Shown here: piece after piece, positions 46,791 through 58,119 of the stretch
Layout of the letters: every line of letters begins with the position of its first letter
Numbering within the stretch: position 1 is the stretch's first letter
Source of the DNA: Bdellovibrionales bacterium
Lineage (GTDB): Bacteria > Bdellovibrionota > Bdellovibrionia > Bdellovibrionales > UBA1609
Assembly (NCBI GenBank): GCA_016714165.1
Contig: JADJNU010000001.1
Location: 558,001-622,000, forward strand
Direction of reading: 5' to 3'
Length of the DNA stretch: 64,000 nt
Notes under the pieces: generated by a model
What the model was told of the DNA's origin: nothing
Database searches by the model: none
The model's input: the letters and a program-made list of their open reading frames with translations, nothing else
Made by a program: the position numbers and the translations under genes

Positions 46791-48031
46791 ACTTAAAATT
46801 GCCTTTTATCATTCTGAGTACTTTCCTCTGTTTTACAGATATGCTTGCCAAGGATGCGGGGACGAGTCTTCCTTCAAATATTGCAGACAAGTTCCATTCA
46901 CCAAAGGACGAGGGGAAAAAAGGCACTGTCGATCAGGATCTGCGTTCGGTCATGCATGACTTCTATAAAAAGATCATTGAGATACGGCCGATCATAAAAT
47001 CGCTGGACACTTTTAAATCCAAAGAAAATCAGGAGTCAGTGCGATCCGCCTTAGACATATTTTTGTCTCGATTGACAAAAATAAAAAATAATCCCGGTTT
47101 TACTGGAGAAGATCAAGCCGCAACGGTTGGACTGTTTCTGCAGCACTTGAGGGATACGCGAAGCTTGCTCGATTTAGGGGAGCTTGAGAGAGCTTATCAT
47201 GGGGTGCGTCAATCGACGGAATTTTGCTTTAGCTGTCACACTCGGATGCCTCAAGAAGGAGATCCTCAACTGGATTGGAAGCAGGATATTAAGGCCCAAG
47301 ATGCAACCAATGCCCTCGTCACTGCAGACTTTTATTTTATTACGCGACGATATGAATATAGCATGAATATTTACGATCATCTTCTTCGGTCATTTCCCGA
47401 CACCGTCTTGCTGCCTCAAGATATCCGCGGTGTTTACCTTCGAAAACTTTTGGTTTTTGCAAGAGTTTGGAGAAATCCTTCACTTGCAGTTGTCAATTTT
47501 GGTGAAGATTTGAAGAACAAGAAATTACCGATAGTTAATCGACGCGAAGTGGAGATGTGGCAGAAGTCTTTTGCAGAATGGGCGAAACAGGAAAAGTCAG
47601 ACAAAGGCTCCGATTGGAATCGAAAAAGACGGACTTCCTTTGCCGTCAAAGTTCTCTCCGAGATGGAGGGCTATCGAGGTCCTTCGGATTCTCAGCCCTA
47701 CCTTGTAAATCTGTTGAGGTCTTCGGGACTTCTTTACGAAGACTTCATCAAAGCGAAAAACTCTGATGAAAAGGCCGAAACATTGTTTTATCTCGGGAAA
47801 ACCGAAAGAATTCTTAGTCAATCTTCTTTTGCCCTTCTTGGAGACTTATATCTCAAGGAGTGTGTTCGTTTGGCTCCGCGATCTATCTGGGCGCCTCGGT
47901 GTTTGGGAGAATACCGGACCTATCTTGAATGGAGATTTCCCGGCTCAACATCCATGCCTGAGGACATTAAAGCCGAGCTTAAAAAGCTGGAAGACACTGT
48001 AGCACAAGGGAAGGGGAATCCTTCCAAATAG
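46787..48031 (+). CDS. Secreted protein with single CXXCH heme-type motif
   Basis: 414 residues with a signal peptide (LPFIILSTFLCFTDMLAKDA). One CXXCH at C147-F-S-C150-H151 (TEFCFSCHTRMPQEGDPQ) could bind one c-type heme; the flanking helices fit a small helical bundle domain (VRSALDIFLSRLTKIKN). The C-terminal 250 residues are helical and TPR-like. Coupled to the CBS gene upstream and 4 bp before the acylase gene. If the heme is attached, the protein is periplasmic. Confidence 0.65.
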   Translation: MNLKLPFIILSTFLCFTDMLAKDAGTSLPSNIADKFHSPKDEGKKGTVDQDLRSVMHDFYKKIIEIRPIIKSLDTFKSKENQESVRSALDIFLSRLTKIKNNPGFTGEDQAATVGLFLQHLRDTRSLLDLGELERAYHGVRQSTEFCFSCHTRMPQEGDPQLDWKQDIKAQDATNALVTADFYFITRRYEYSMNIYDHLLRSFPDTVLLPQDIRGVYLRKLLVFARVWRNPSLAVVNFGEDLKNKKLPIVNRREVEMWQKSFAEWAKQEKSDKGSDWNRKRRTSFAVKVLSEMEGYRGPSDSQPYLVNLLRSSGLLYEDFIKAKNSDEKAETLFYLGKTERILSQSSFALLGDLYLKECVRLAPRSIWAPRCLGEYRTYLEWRFPGSTSMPEDIKAELKKLEDTVAQGKGNPSK

Positions 48032-48035
48032 GCCG

Positions 48036-50530
<2,495 letters not shown>

Positions 50531-50534
<4 letters not shown>

Positions 50535-50926
50535 TTTATTTTCTCGTCATTTTAATCATGATTGTTGGAATATTTCTTCCTTGGTGGTTTTGTGGACCTA
50601 TTTGTTTTGCTTTCGGTTGGCTTGCCAATTCTTCTCGCAAGACACTAATTGGATCTTTTGCCAGTGTGTTTACTGCCTGGGTCATTGCAGCCCACTACTT
50701 TGATATTAATAATGCCCTGGCGACAAGTCACAGATTGTCCCTTCTTCTTGGTTTGCCCCATTTTGTATTAGTGTATTTGGTGGTGGGTTCGATAGGGGGA
50801 GTATACGGTGCGTGTGCGGGACTTTGTGCGGTCTATTTGCGACGACTTTTCACTCCAGCTGACGCTTGTTGTCCTGTCAATCTAACAGAGGCTGACAAAG
50901 AAGGTCTTCGAGCTGAGGAATTCTGA
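50531..50926 (+). CDS. Small membrane protein of unknown function
   Basis: 131 residues with three or four membrane segments (FLVILIMIVGIFLPWWF, KTLIGSFASVFTAWVIAA, LVYLVVGSIGGVYGACAGL). Start TTG 50531, with AAGGAGAGGAC just upstream, overlapping the acylase stop, so it is coupled. The last 94 bp overlap the convergent gene at 50833. Function unknown; possibly linked to the acylase. Confidence 0.6.
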
Positions 50927-51453
50927 ACTATAGGTTGTCTGTGTTTTATCAGATCTCTGTTTTGTTCGCAGTCTCGATTATTTGCTGGGGATCGATTGGG
51001 TAGGATTCGATCTTCCAAGCCATAATGAGATACGAGTAGGATATTTTTTTTGCATGGGCCACTGATTGAATTATATGAAGATCCTTCGTGATCGTTGCTA
51101 TAGTTATAACCACAATCTCTCAAAGAATATCTTTCCTTTTTTCGAGGTCTGCGAAGCTCCCATTCGGAATTCAGTTTGGAAACATAGACGTCTATTTTCT
51201 TGCATTGATCTTCTATGATGTCCCACTCATATCGGTCGGCCTTGCTCAACAAAAAGCCACAAGCTTCAGGGCCTGATGAGGGCCGACCACTAGACTTGTA
51301 GCAAACTCCTTCGGAGTAGAAATAGATTTCTCCGCCAAGAGCAAAAAATGAAGAAAAGCAAAAGAAAAAAATAAAGCCAGCTGCCAGAAAGGCACATCTT
51401 AAAAACTCTGGTCCACCAGAAACAGTTTTACCTTGAACTATACTGAACTTCAT
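50833..51453 (-). CDS. Secreted Cys-containing protein of unknown function
   Basis: 206 residues. N-terminal hydrophobic segment (LRCAFLAAGFIFFFCFSSFFALGG) is a signal peptide or anchor. The mature part has spaced Cys (GVCYKS, EACGFL, DQCKKI, RDCGYN, GPCKKN, RDCEQN). The C-terminal 30 residues lie antisense to the end of the 50531 gene and are probably not functionally important; the real end could be earlier through a frameshift. No family recognised. Confidence 0.5.
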   Translation of the reverse strand: MKFSIVQGKTVSGGPEFLRCAFLAAGFIFFFCFSSFFALGGEIYFYSEGVCYKSSGRPSSGPEACGFLLSKADRYEWDIIEDQCKKIDVYVSKLNSEWELRRPRKKERYSLRDCGYNYSNDHEGSSYNSISGPCKKNILLVSHYGLEDRILPNRSPANNRDCEQNRDLIKHRQPIVQNSSARRPSLSASVRLTGQQASAGVKSRRK

Positions 51454-51701
51454 TTTCTACACCCCACTCACATCTATCTAGGGCAATAACCGTTCCCGAT
51501 TCGTGTGGAAGTTATCTTTGTAACTAATTGAAATGACATGAAGCTTCATATTGTAGGGACCTAAATTCTGATTAGAAACAAGTCGTTTGTTAGATAAATG
51601 GACGTTCTCAAAATGAGAAAGCTGAAAAAACAGGAGGAGGAAGGGGAAGAATTGTTCATTTTGCTACCAAGTATTGTCGATACAAACGCCCGTTTTTCGG
51701 T

Positions 51702-52403
51702 CTACGGATCCACTATAACCCAACTACCAAGACTGAAGATGACATTCCCGTTATCAAGTTGTGGTTCCACGGCAGTGATATCAAAAACTCTTTCAAAGTT
51801 TCTTTGATCCATTTCCTTCTGAAATATAGTATCAGTTTCAATTCTGCGAACTGCACTAACAAGGTCCTGGAACTGACGTTCTGCTTGAATGGGCTTCCCG
51901 ACCTCCCTATGTAATTCGTCTCGTTCAATGCCTGGATGGTATCTTTTGATAACGATCCCTTCTGCCGGTGAATAATCAACTATCTCGGCGACACGGAGTC
52001 CCTTGTGGGCAAGAAAGGAGGATACAAAAACTTCTCTTTCCATCATACGTCTAGCACTCTCACCTGAGAGTTTATAAATCTTAAAAAGAGCAATTCCATT
52101 TCTATAGCTTCCAAGGTAAATTCGCCCGGTGGTACCAGAGCCTAGATAGTGAAAAAGAACTACTGGCTCTCCTTTAAAGGTAATGTTCTTTTTTGTTTTT
52201 AATGGATGACCCTTCAGGTGAATGTGAAAACCATAAACAGGATCTCTCAACTCTTCATGTGTTTTGTAAAATGTGGCCTCATTTTCCATTTTAGAAAAAA
52301 GCTGTGCACAACTTAGAATTGAATTTGGATCTCTCTTTGCAGTATGAGGAGGGTGGGCGCAACTTATAAGTATTAAACAGACAGATGCAACAACTAATCT
52401 CAC
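51702..52403 (-). CDS. Lipoprotein with truncated protein-kinase-like fold
   Basis: 233 residues. Lipobox ASVCLILISC. Residues 83-165 look like a kinase N-lobe: Gly-rich loop YLGSGTTGRIY (86-96), Lys108 in IALFKIYK, acidic helix residue in MEREVFV (E122 or E124), and a hinge-like IVIKRYHPG. The chain ends DNGNVIFSLGSWVIVDP, where NVIF and VDP resemble the catalytic-loop Asn and the DFG Asp; nothing follows. So the C-lobe after the Mg-binding Asp is missing. Probably periplasmic or surface and possibly non-catalytic. Start GTG 52403. Confidence 0.6.
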   Translation of the reverse strand: MRLVVASVCLILISCAHPPHTAKRDPNSILSCAQLFSKMENEATFYKTHEELRDPVYGFHIHLKGHPLKTKKNITFKGEPVVLFHYLGSGTTGRIYLGSYRNGIALFKIYKLSGESARRMMEREVFVSSFLAHKGLRVAEIVDYSPAEGIVIKRYHPGIERDELHREVGKPIQAERQFQDLVSAVRRIETDTIFQKEMDQRNFERVFDITAVEPQLDNGNVIFSLGSWVIVDP

Positions 52404-52537
52404 AACCTCATTCTATCACAAAATTTACCTGGGTCTATTGTGTTCTTGGGAATTGAGCTTCTTGATCTATTAACCGACTAATGGCCTTATATGCTAAAAT
52501 TGATTGGGGTCTGGTTCGAATACTTACAAAAATAGTA

Positions 52538-52686
52538 GACCACGGATCTTTGAACTTCTCAACTCATGAGTCTCACAAACAAAGGTGGCTAAACTCTTGA
52601 AATTAATCCAGCCACCGTCGTTCCAAAGCTTCTCTTTCTTGCCCGTTGGTCAAAGATAAAAAATCAAAAGATTTTTATAAATCCGA
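52538..52686 (+). pseudogene. Degenerate fragment of the IS1-like transposase
   Basis: Aligns by eye with 8942-9085 of the transposase gene. Translation gives PRIFELLNS, a TGA where the intact copy has Gly, then VSQTKVAKLLKLIQPPSFQ, against PRIFELLCSG and VSQRRVAKLLKISRTTV. A frame change follows within the next 20 codons. This is a short, old remnant; no flanking inverted repeats found. Confidence 0.8.
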
Positions 52687-52770
52687 CCTAAGGGCTAAAC
52701 GTGGTTAGTCAAATTGAGGACACACCTTAATATTTATGACATCAATCAAGGAAGCTATCGCAATTCCTCT

Positions 52771-55575
52771 TTATTCCAATCCCACTTCCAGTTTGTGGTC
52801 AATTCGGAATATCCTCCATCCATTGACTTTGTCTTTCAACACTTGGCTCATGAGTTCAATCACTCTTTCTTTCGTCAGCGATTTCAAGCTTGCTAACATA
52901 CTGTCTCTCGCCGTATCAGGCAGGTCGAGGTCAAACCAATAACTGTGTCTTCCCATACTTTCTTCAATGGAAGAAAGCGGGCGTTCGAGCTGGTATATTA
53001 TGGCATTGCGAAAGTCCTCGAAATCACCTGAAGAGATTTGACTAAAATCCTGTATAGCGTGGTCATTTATCCAGCTTGTCATAGCTGCTTCGACAGCATC
53101 TAGATTTTTCGTGCTTTGTATCGAAAAAAGAAGAGAAAGTCCTTGGGCCGTGGACTTCTGCGCTGCGCCGACAGAGTAGCCCCACTCTTGCTCAGTCCGT
53201 AGTTCCTTGAAAAAAGCGGGACCAATAAAAGTCATAAATATTTTTGCTGCAGCCCATTTCTCAATTTCTTGAGTCCCTCCGAGTTCAGCTTCCAGACGCA
53301 CGACACCACCACCTCCTCGTCGGGTGGATGTCATGCGCTGTGTGTGACCAGCACTAAGAACGGGAATTTTCACGAGCTTCGGTGCGGCCGAAGAGGACTG
53401 CGCAATCAAGGAATTCTGTAAAAAATCCTGACTCCATGTCCTGGCTTCGTCTGATGAGAGTTCTCCGTGAGCCAAAACATTTGCGTGAGAAGTTTTCATC
53501 CATTCCCTTGTTTGAGCGACAACCTCCTCAAAAGTAATTTCACGCATAGCCGAGGTCAATTGCTCAGTGGTCAAACCATAGAAGACTTGCAAGTACCATT
53601 CAAAGCGGGCCTGGTCGCTCGCCTCTTGAAGATCAAAATTCGCAAGCCTATGTAAATAGTTTTCTTTGCGTACAGAAAATCGAATGGCGGTTACATCCAG
53701 TTGTCTGATGGCATCACCCATTGCCTTGAGAACAAGCGGGACAGATGCCCGAGGGCCAAATGCGGTAAAGTCCATTCGATTTGCGGCCATGGGAACAAGA
53801 ATAGGCGTGGAGGAGCCTGCCTTGATACCTGCTTTCCATGCCATTTGGGTATTTGCCGACAGAGATTCAGACAGGAGTAGTTTCGACAGAAACAACAGGC
53901 CAACTTCTTTGGCGTTCTGTGGCGGTGGAGTGATAACTTCAATTCTTAAACCCACCTTGGCCTGCTCGAAACTATCTTCAGGACGATAAATGAGGTTTGA
54001 TCCTGCCCTCAATTCGTTGCTAGGAGCCGTCGTCACCTTGAGCGGAGTTCGATCATTTGAAAAGAAAGGGTTTTTCCCTGGAAGGACAAAATTTGTTGGC
54101 TTGGCGTCTGCCAGCAACAGAGAGTCGATCGGTAAATCCGAGAGAGAATGTTCGATGTCGTAATGATCAGATTTGAGATCACCAGTGAAACCAGGGTCTG
54201 ATATCACAATGGCCCAGCGGCTCGGGTCGAGCATTTGCCTGACTCTTGCTTGGATCTTTCGAGCCGAAGGATTAACGGGAATATGTCCCGTTTCTAAGGT
54301 GTATTCAGGCGGGACAGAAAGGGCGAGAGTTGCTTGCTGAAGGGCAAAGTCAAAATTCAGCACACTCCGATCATGCACAAAATCAAAAGTATCAATCTCC
54401 TTCGAACTTGCGATAAATTCTTCTGGTAGAGATTGCCGACTGAGCTGTAGCAAAAAACCTTGGGTCGTGGCGACAATCTCTTTCCATCGGCCGACTCCAT
54501 CTGGAGAAAGTTTAAACTCAATTTCAAAAAGATCTCCAGACTCCGCGAGGAGTTCATTCGAGACGAATACCGACTCTATCAAGCCATTCTGGATTAAATG
54601 ATGGGCAAAGCCTCCAGGTGTGAGCCTTCTAATAGCATCTCCTAAGATCTGGGAGTTCAAAGAGGTAATCTCAGTGCCATCGTGAGGCAGTCGAAAAGAA
54701 AGACTGAGTATTCTATCCGTCAGACTCTTGACTCGTGCGACTGGAATAATGCCGGGCGAATTGAGCTTAAGAGGCGGCAAGAGAGACTGCTGGAACCTTC
54801 TTTTGGGCAAGGGACCAAAATGCTGAATCGCTAAGGCCTCCAGTTCATCCAATGTTTGAGGACCCGCCAGAACAAGTTTCAAATTACCAGACACATAATG
54901 AGTATCAAAGAGTTCACGAAGATCAGTCATGCGAACATCAGCCAAGGTCTGGGAATTTCCCTGAAAGACGCGTCCGAGGGGATGATCCCGCCCAATTAGC
55001 TTTTGCATGATATGCCACAGTCTTCTTGAGTCTTTGCTTCTGTTATTATGATATTCTTGATCAACAGCATTGAGCTCTTTATCGATGTATTGTTCGGATA
55101 ACTTTGGATCGCGAAAGAAGGCGCTCAGGCGAGCCAATGCCTCAGGAAACTTGTCTGGCTTAATATCAGCTGGATAGACAGTGTAGTTGATTCCCGTCAT
55201 GCCATTGTAGGTTCCACCATTGCCCTGAACAAATCTCGAGTATCCGTCTACTTCGGGATACTCATTTGAATTGATGAAGACCATGTGCTCCAGAAAATGG
55301 AAGCTACCAGGGCGCCCCTGGGGGTCCTGCATGCTTCCACTGCCTACGGCAAGGGCCACAGCTGACATGCTTGTTTTGGGGTCAGAAAATAAAATTGTCA
55401 CAAGCCCGTTGGGTAATTTAAAAACCCTCCTCCGGAGAGAGTCGTTTTGCTCTCTCGCTTCTCTCAGTCTTGTTAACTCAGTCCTGCATTTCCGAGAAAT
55501 CTTCTCCATGGCATGGCCATGAAGAGCTAAGCAGAATACGCTCAAAAGAACAAAAATCCTAAGTTGGGTAAACAC
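52771..55575 (-). CDS. M16-family zinc metallopeptidase (pitrilysin/insulinase-like)
   Basis: 934 residues from GTG 55575, with AAGGAG 8 nt upstream; an ATG 63 bp further upstream gives a tail with no merit. Signal peptide (LRIFVLLSVFCLALHGHA). Inverted zinc motif HFLEH in PGSFHFLEHMVFINSNEYP near 90, with downstream Glu in ELNAVDQEYHNN. Full length with four alpha/beta units (HQEW-type region EQEWGYSVGAAQ). Typical of periplasmic pitrilysin-like peptidases that cut small peptides. Alone on its strand. Confidence 0.9.
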   Translation of the reverse strand: MFTQLRIFVLLSVFCLALHGHAMEKISRKCRTELTRLREAREQNDSLRRRVFKLPNGLVTILFSDPKTSMSAVALAVGSGSMQDPQGRPGSFHFLEHMVFINSNEYPEVDGYSRFVQGNGGTYNGMTGINYTVYPADIKPDKFPEALARLSAFFRDPKLSEQYIDKELNAVDQEYHNNRSKDSRRLWHIMQKLIGRDHPLGRVFQGNSQTLADVRMTDLRELFDTHYVSGNLKLVLAGPQTLDELEALAIQHFGPLPKRRFQQSLLPPLKLNSPGIIPVARVKSLTDRILSLSFRLPHDGTEITSLNSQILGDAIRRLTPGGFAHHLIQNGLIESVFVSNELLAESGDLFEIEFKLSPDGVGRWKEIVATTQGFLLQLSRQSLPEEFIASSKEIDTFDFVHDRSVLNFDFALQQATLALSVPPEYTLETGHIPVNPSARKIQARVRQMLDPSRWAIVISDPGFTGDLKSDHYDIEHSLSDLPIDSLLLADAKPTNFVLPGKNPFFSNDRTPLKVTTAPSNELRAGSNLIYRPEDSFEQAKVGLRIEVITPPPQNAKEVGLLFLSKLLLSESLSANTQMAWKAGIKAGSSTPILVPMAANRMDFTAFGPRASVPLVLKAMGDAIRQLDVTAIRFSVRKENYLHRLANFDLQEASDQARFEWYLQVFYGLTTEQLTSAMREITFEEVVAQTREWMKTSHANVLAHGELSSDEARTWSQDFLQNSLIAQSSSAAPKLVKIPVLSAGHTQRMTSTRRGGGGVVRLEAELGGTQEIEKWAAAKIFMTFIGPAFFKELRTEQEWGYSVGAAQKSTAQGLSLLFSIQSTKNLDAVEAAMTSWINDHAIQDFSQISSGDFEDFRNAIIYQLERPLSSIEESMGRHSYWFDLDLPDTARDSMLASLKSLTKERVIELMSQVLKDKVNGWRIFRIDHKLEVGLE

Positions 55576-55727
55576 GAAGATGCTCCTTCTAAAGAAATGA
55601 TGAATTGACGAGGGAGGTGAAAATGTAGGTCCCGCCAACCAAATTTGGTAGGAAAATTAATGCAGGATTTTATAATAACTTTAGTCTTCGATGTAGGTAG
55701 ACTCTACACTTCTATCCAAATATTTGA

Positions 55728-56366
55728 CTAAAGGCTGCTTGTAAATGTTGTTCGATCTGAGAACCGTGCCGCGACTTCGCCTTGCCATCGAAGGAGGGAA
55801 AGTGGGTCTATCGGCTGTTTTCGATGGATCAATTCAAAGTGCAAATGAACGCCCGAAACCCGTCCTGTTCGTCCCATTTTTCCGATTGTTTGCCCTTTTG
55901 CAACCCAATCTCCAGTTTTAACTTGAAAGCGATTGAGGTGACCATAAAGCGTGGCCCACTCATTGCTAAATTCGATAATGATCAATTTGCCATAGCCCTT
56001 AAATCCACTGCCCGCGTAAACCACAATTCCATTGTGAGCCGCCAGTATGGGAGTATTCAAACTCCCGGACAAATCAATTCCTTGATGACTGAGATTTGAG
56101 GGAGGCCGGAACTTCTGAGTGAGCTTTGCGGAATTAACCGGCCAGTCCAACACAAAAGTTTCACTAAAAAAAGGGCCACCCCCATTCCGAGGTCCGGGTC
56201 TGAGATAAGGAGCTTGGAATTCAGGCAAGAGGAGATCGTAAGGTTGCACATCCCCAACCGATGTCGACCCTGTTGAAGTCAACTCCCCCGGACCCTCAAA
56301 TGAGGAACACGAAACGAGCAGTAGCGGGAGGATTAAAAATGACAACAACCTAACAGGATTACACAC
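55728..56366 (-). CDS. M23-family peptidase lipoprotein (LytM-type)
   Basis: 212 residues from GTG 56366, 4 bp after the glyA stop; an in-frame ATG at 56465 lies inside glyA and is less likely. Lipobox LPLLLVSC. LytM domain with HQGIDL (HxxxD) and HLHFE, the two Zn-binding parts of an M23 endopeptidase that cuts peptidoglycan crosslinks or activates amidases. Likely envelope-anchored at the inner face of the outer membrane. Read from the glyA transcript. Confidence 0.88.
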   Translation of the reverse strand: MCNPVRLLSFLILPLLLVSCSSFEGPGELTSTGSTSVGDVQPYDLLLPEFQAPYLRPGPRNGGGPFFSETFVLDWPVNSAKLTQKFRPPSNLSHQGIDLSGSLNTPILAAHNGIVVYAGSGFKGYGKLIIIEFSNEWATLYGHLNRFQVKTGDWVAKGQTIGKMGRTGRVSGVHLHFELIHRKQPIDPLSLLRWQGEVAARFSDRTTFTSSL

Positions 56367-56370
56367 GGAT

Positions 56371-57603
56371 TCAGTATATCGGAAATCGCTGACACAGTTC
56401 AAGAATTTGGTTTCGGACTTTTGCAGTGACTGATTCGTTAGTTGGATGGTCCAGGACGTCTGCAATCCATCCTCCTACTGATTTCATCTCTTCTGTTTTC
56501 ATTCCCCGGGTCGTGAGGGCGGGAGTGCCAATTCGAATTCCACTGGTAACAAAAGGTGAGCGTTTCTCATTTGGAACCGTGTTTTTGTTGACAGTTATTC
56601 CGGCTTGACCAAGAAGTTTTTCTGCATCTTTTCCCGTCACATTTTTACTGGAAAGATCGATGAGCATCAGATGATTTTCAGTCCCATTTGTGACCAGCTT
56701 AAAACCACGATTCATAAGCGTTTCAGCGAGAATTTTTGCATTTGCAACAACGCTTTCACAGTAGAACTTGAATTCAGGCTTCAGTGCTTCGCCAAAAGCC
56801 ACAGCTTTAGCCGCGATAACGTGTTCTAGAGGCCCACCTTGAATGCCCGGAAAAATTTTACTATTGATACTTTTTGAATTTTCCTCGCTACAAAGTATCA
56901 TTCCTCCCCTTGGCCCACGAAGGGTTTTGTGCGTTGTTGTTGTCGTGTAATCGGCATAGGGAATAGGGGAGGGGTGAACTCCTCCGGCCACCAATCCAGC
57001 GAAATGAGCCATATCAACTAAGAGTTTTGCTCCAACTTCTCTCGCGATCTCCTGGAACTTAGAAAAATCCAAGATTCTTGGGTAAGCGCTGTATCCGGCA
57101 ATAAGCAAGGTGGGTCGGCATCTTTTTGCGATGTCGCGAATTTCATTGTAATCTAGAAGCTCTGTTTTTGAATCGAGCCCATAATGAGTGGCCTTGAAAA
57201 GAAAACCGCTGAAATTGACGGGACATCCGTGCGTGAGGTGCCCCCCATGGGATAGGTCCATGCCCAATATGGTATCTCCAGCCTGAGCGGCTGCCAAAAA
57301 AACGGCCATATTTGCCTGAGATCCAGAATGAGGCTGAACGTTTGCGTGCTCACAACCAAAAAGCTGTTTCGCTCGATCTATTGCCAGCTGCTCAGATCTA
57401 TCGACTTCTTCACACCCCCCATAATACCGCTTTCCAGGATAACCTTCGGCATACTTGTTGGTTAGGCAAGAACCTTGAGCCTCCATTACTGCCCGAGATG
57501 TGTAGTTCTCACTTGCAATCATCTCCAGGCCATTCTGCTGACGATGCATCTCTGCTGCAATAATTGCTGCGATCTGAGGATCTGATTCATTCAATTCAGA
57601 CAT
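56371..57603 (-). CDS. glyA: Serine hydroxymethyltransferase
   Basis: 410 residues, PLP enzyme converting serine and tetrahydrofolate to glycine and methylene-THF. Signatures: MIASENYTSRAVMEAQGS, LTNKYAEGYPGKRYYGGCEEVD, LVDMAHFAGLVAGG, and the PLP Lys in TTTTHKTLRGPRGGM. Starts 26 bp after rpiB. Full length and intact. Confidence 0.97.
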   Translation of the reverse strand: MSELNESDPQIAAIIAAEMHRQQNGLEMIASENYTSRAVMEAQGSCLTNKYAEGYPGKRYYGGCEEVDRSEQLAIDRAKQLFGCEHANVQPHSGSQANMAVFLAAAQAGDTILGMDLSHGGHLTHGCPVNFSGFLFKATHYGLDSKTELLDYNEIRDIAKRCRPTLLIAGYSAYPRILDFSKFQEIAREVGAKLLVDMAHFAGLVAGGVHPSPIPYADYTTTTTHKTLRGPRGGMILCSEENSKSINSKIFPGIQGGPLEHVIAAKAVAFGEALKPEFKFYCESVVANAKILAETLMNRGFKLVTNGTENHLMLIDLSSKNVTGKDAEKLLGQAGITVNKNTVPNEKRSPFVTSGIRIGTPALTTRGMKTEEMKSVGGWIADVLDHPTNESVTAKVRNQILELCQRFPIY

Positions 57604-57629
57604 GGACTCTCCCTTGTGGTTCTACTTAT

Positions 57630-58088
57630 TTATTTAAATTTTATGGGCTGACAGATTTTCTTCACTCGATCTGTGTGTCGTCCGCCTTCAAATGGTGTAA
57701 TCAAAAAGAATTTCAGTAAGTCCTCTGCGAGAGCAGGCTCGATCAATCGGGCGCCCAAGCAGATGACGTTCGCGTCATTATGTTCACGAGCGAGTTTAAC
57801 TGTGGCCTCAGACCAAACGAGTGCCGCCCGGATGTGCGAGTATTTATTAGCCCTCATGGACATCCCTTGTCCTGAGCCACAAACCAAAACCCCCTTTGAC
57901 TGAGGCAGCTTGAAAAGCCTTTCACAAAGACTTGATGCATAGTCGGGGTAGTCCACGCGGCTTTCGTCAAAGGCACCCAAATCAATCCATTCGATCTGGG
58001 AAAATGCCTTTATCAGGTGGCATTTAAGCCTGTAGCCTGCGTGATCGCAAGCTATCAATAAAGGTGGCAATTCTTTTATACCTGACAT
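57630..58088 (-). CDS. rpiB: Ribose-5-phosphate isomerase B
   Basis: 152 residues. Interconverts ribose-5-phosphate and ribulose-5-phosphate. Motifs ACDHAGYRLK at the N-terminus and VCGSGQGMSMRANK with the active-site Cys, then HNDANVICLGAR and GGRHTDRVKKI. Follows fabF by 31 bp and precedes glyA in the same direction. Confidence 0.95.
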   Translation of the reverse strand: MSGIKELPPLLIACDHAGYRLKCHLIKAFSQIEWIDLGAFDESRVDYPDYASSLCERLFKLPQSKGVLVCGSGQGMSMRANKYSHIRAALVWSEATVKLAREHNDANVICLGARLIEPALAEDLLKFFLITPFEGGRHTDRVKKICQPIKFK

Positions 58089-58119
58089 TTTTCACTCGCA
58101 AGTTATGTTATCGAGCAAT

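Noticed and set aside
52708..52718. Fourth copy of the CTCAANTTGAG palindrome (GTCAAATTGAG)
   Set aside because: One mismatch in the palindrome and not upstream of any gene start; 10 of 11 matches also occur inside coding sequence (for example near 28210).
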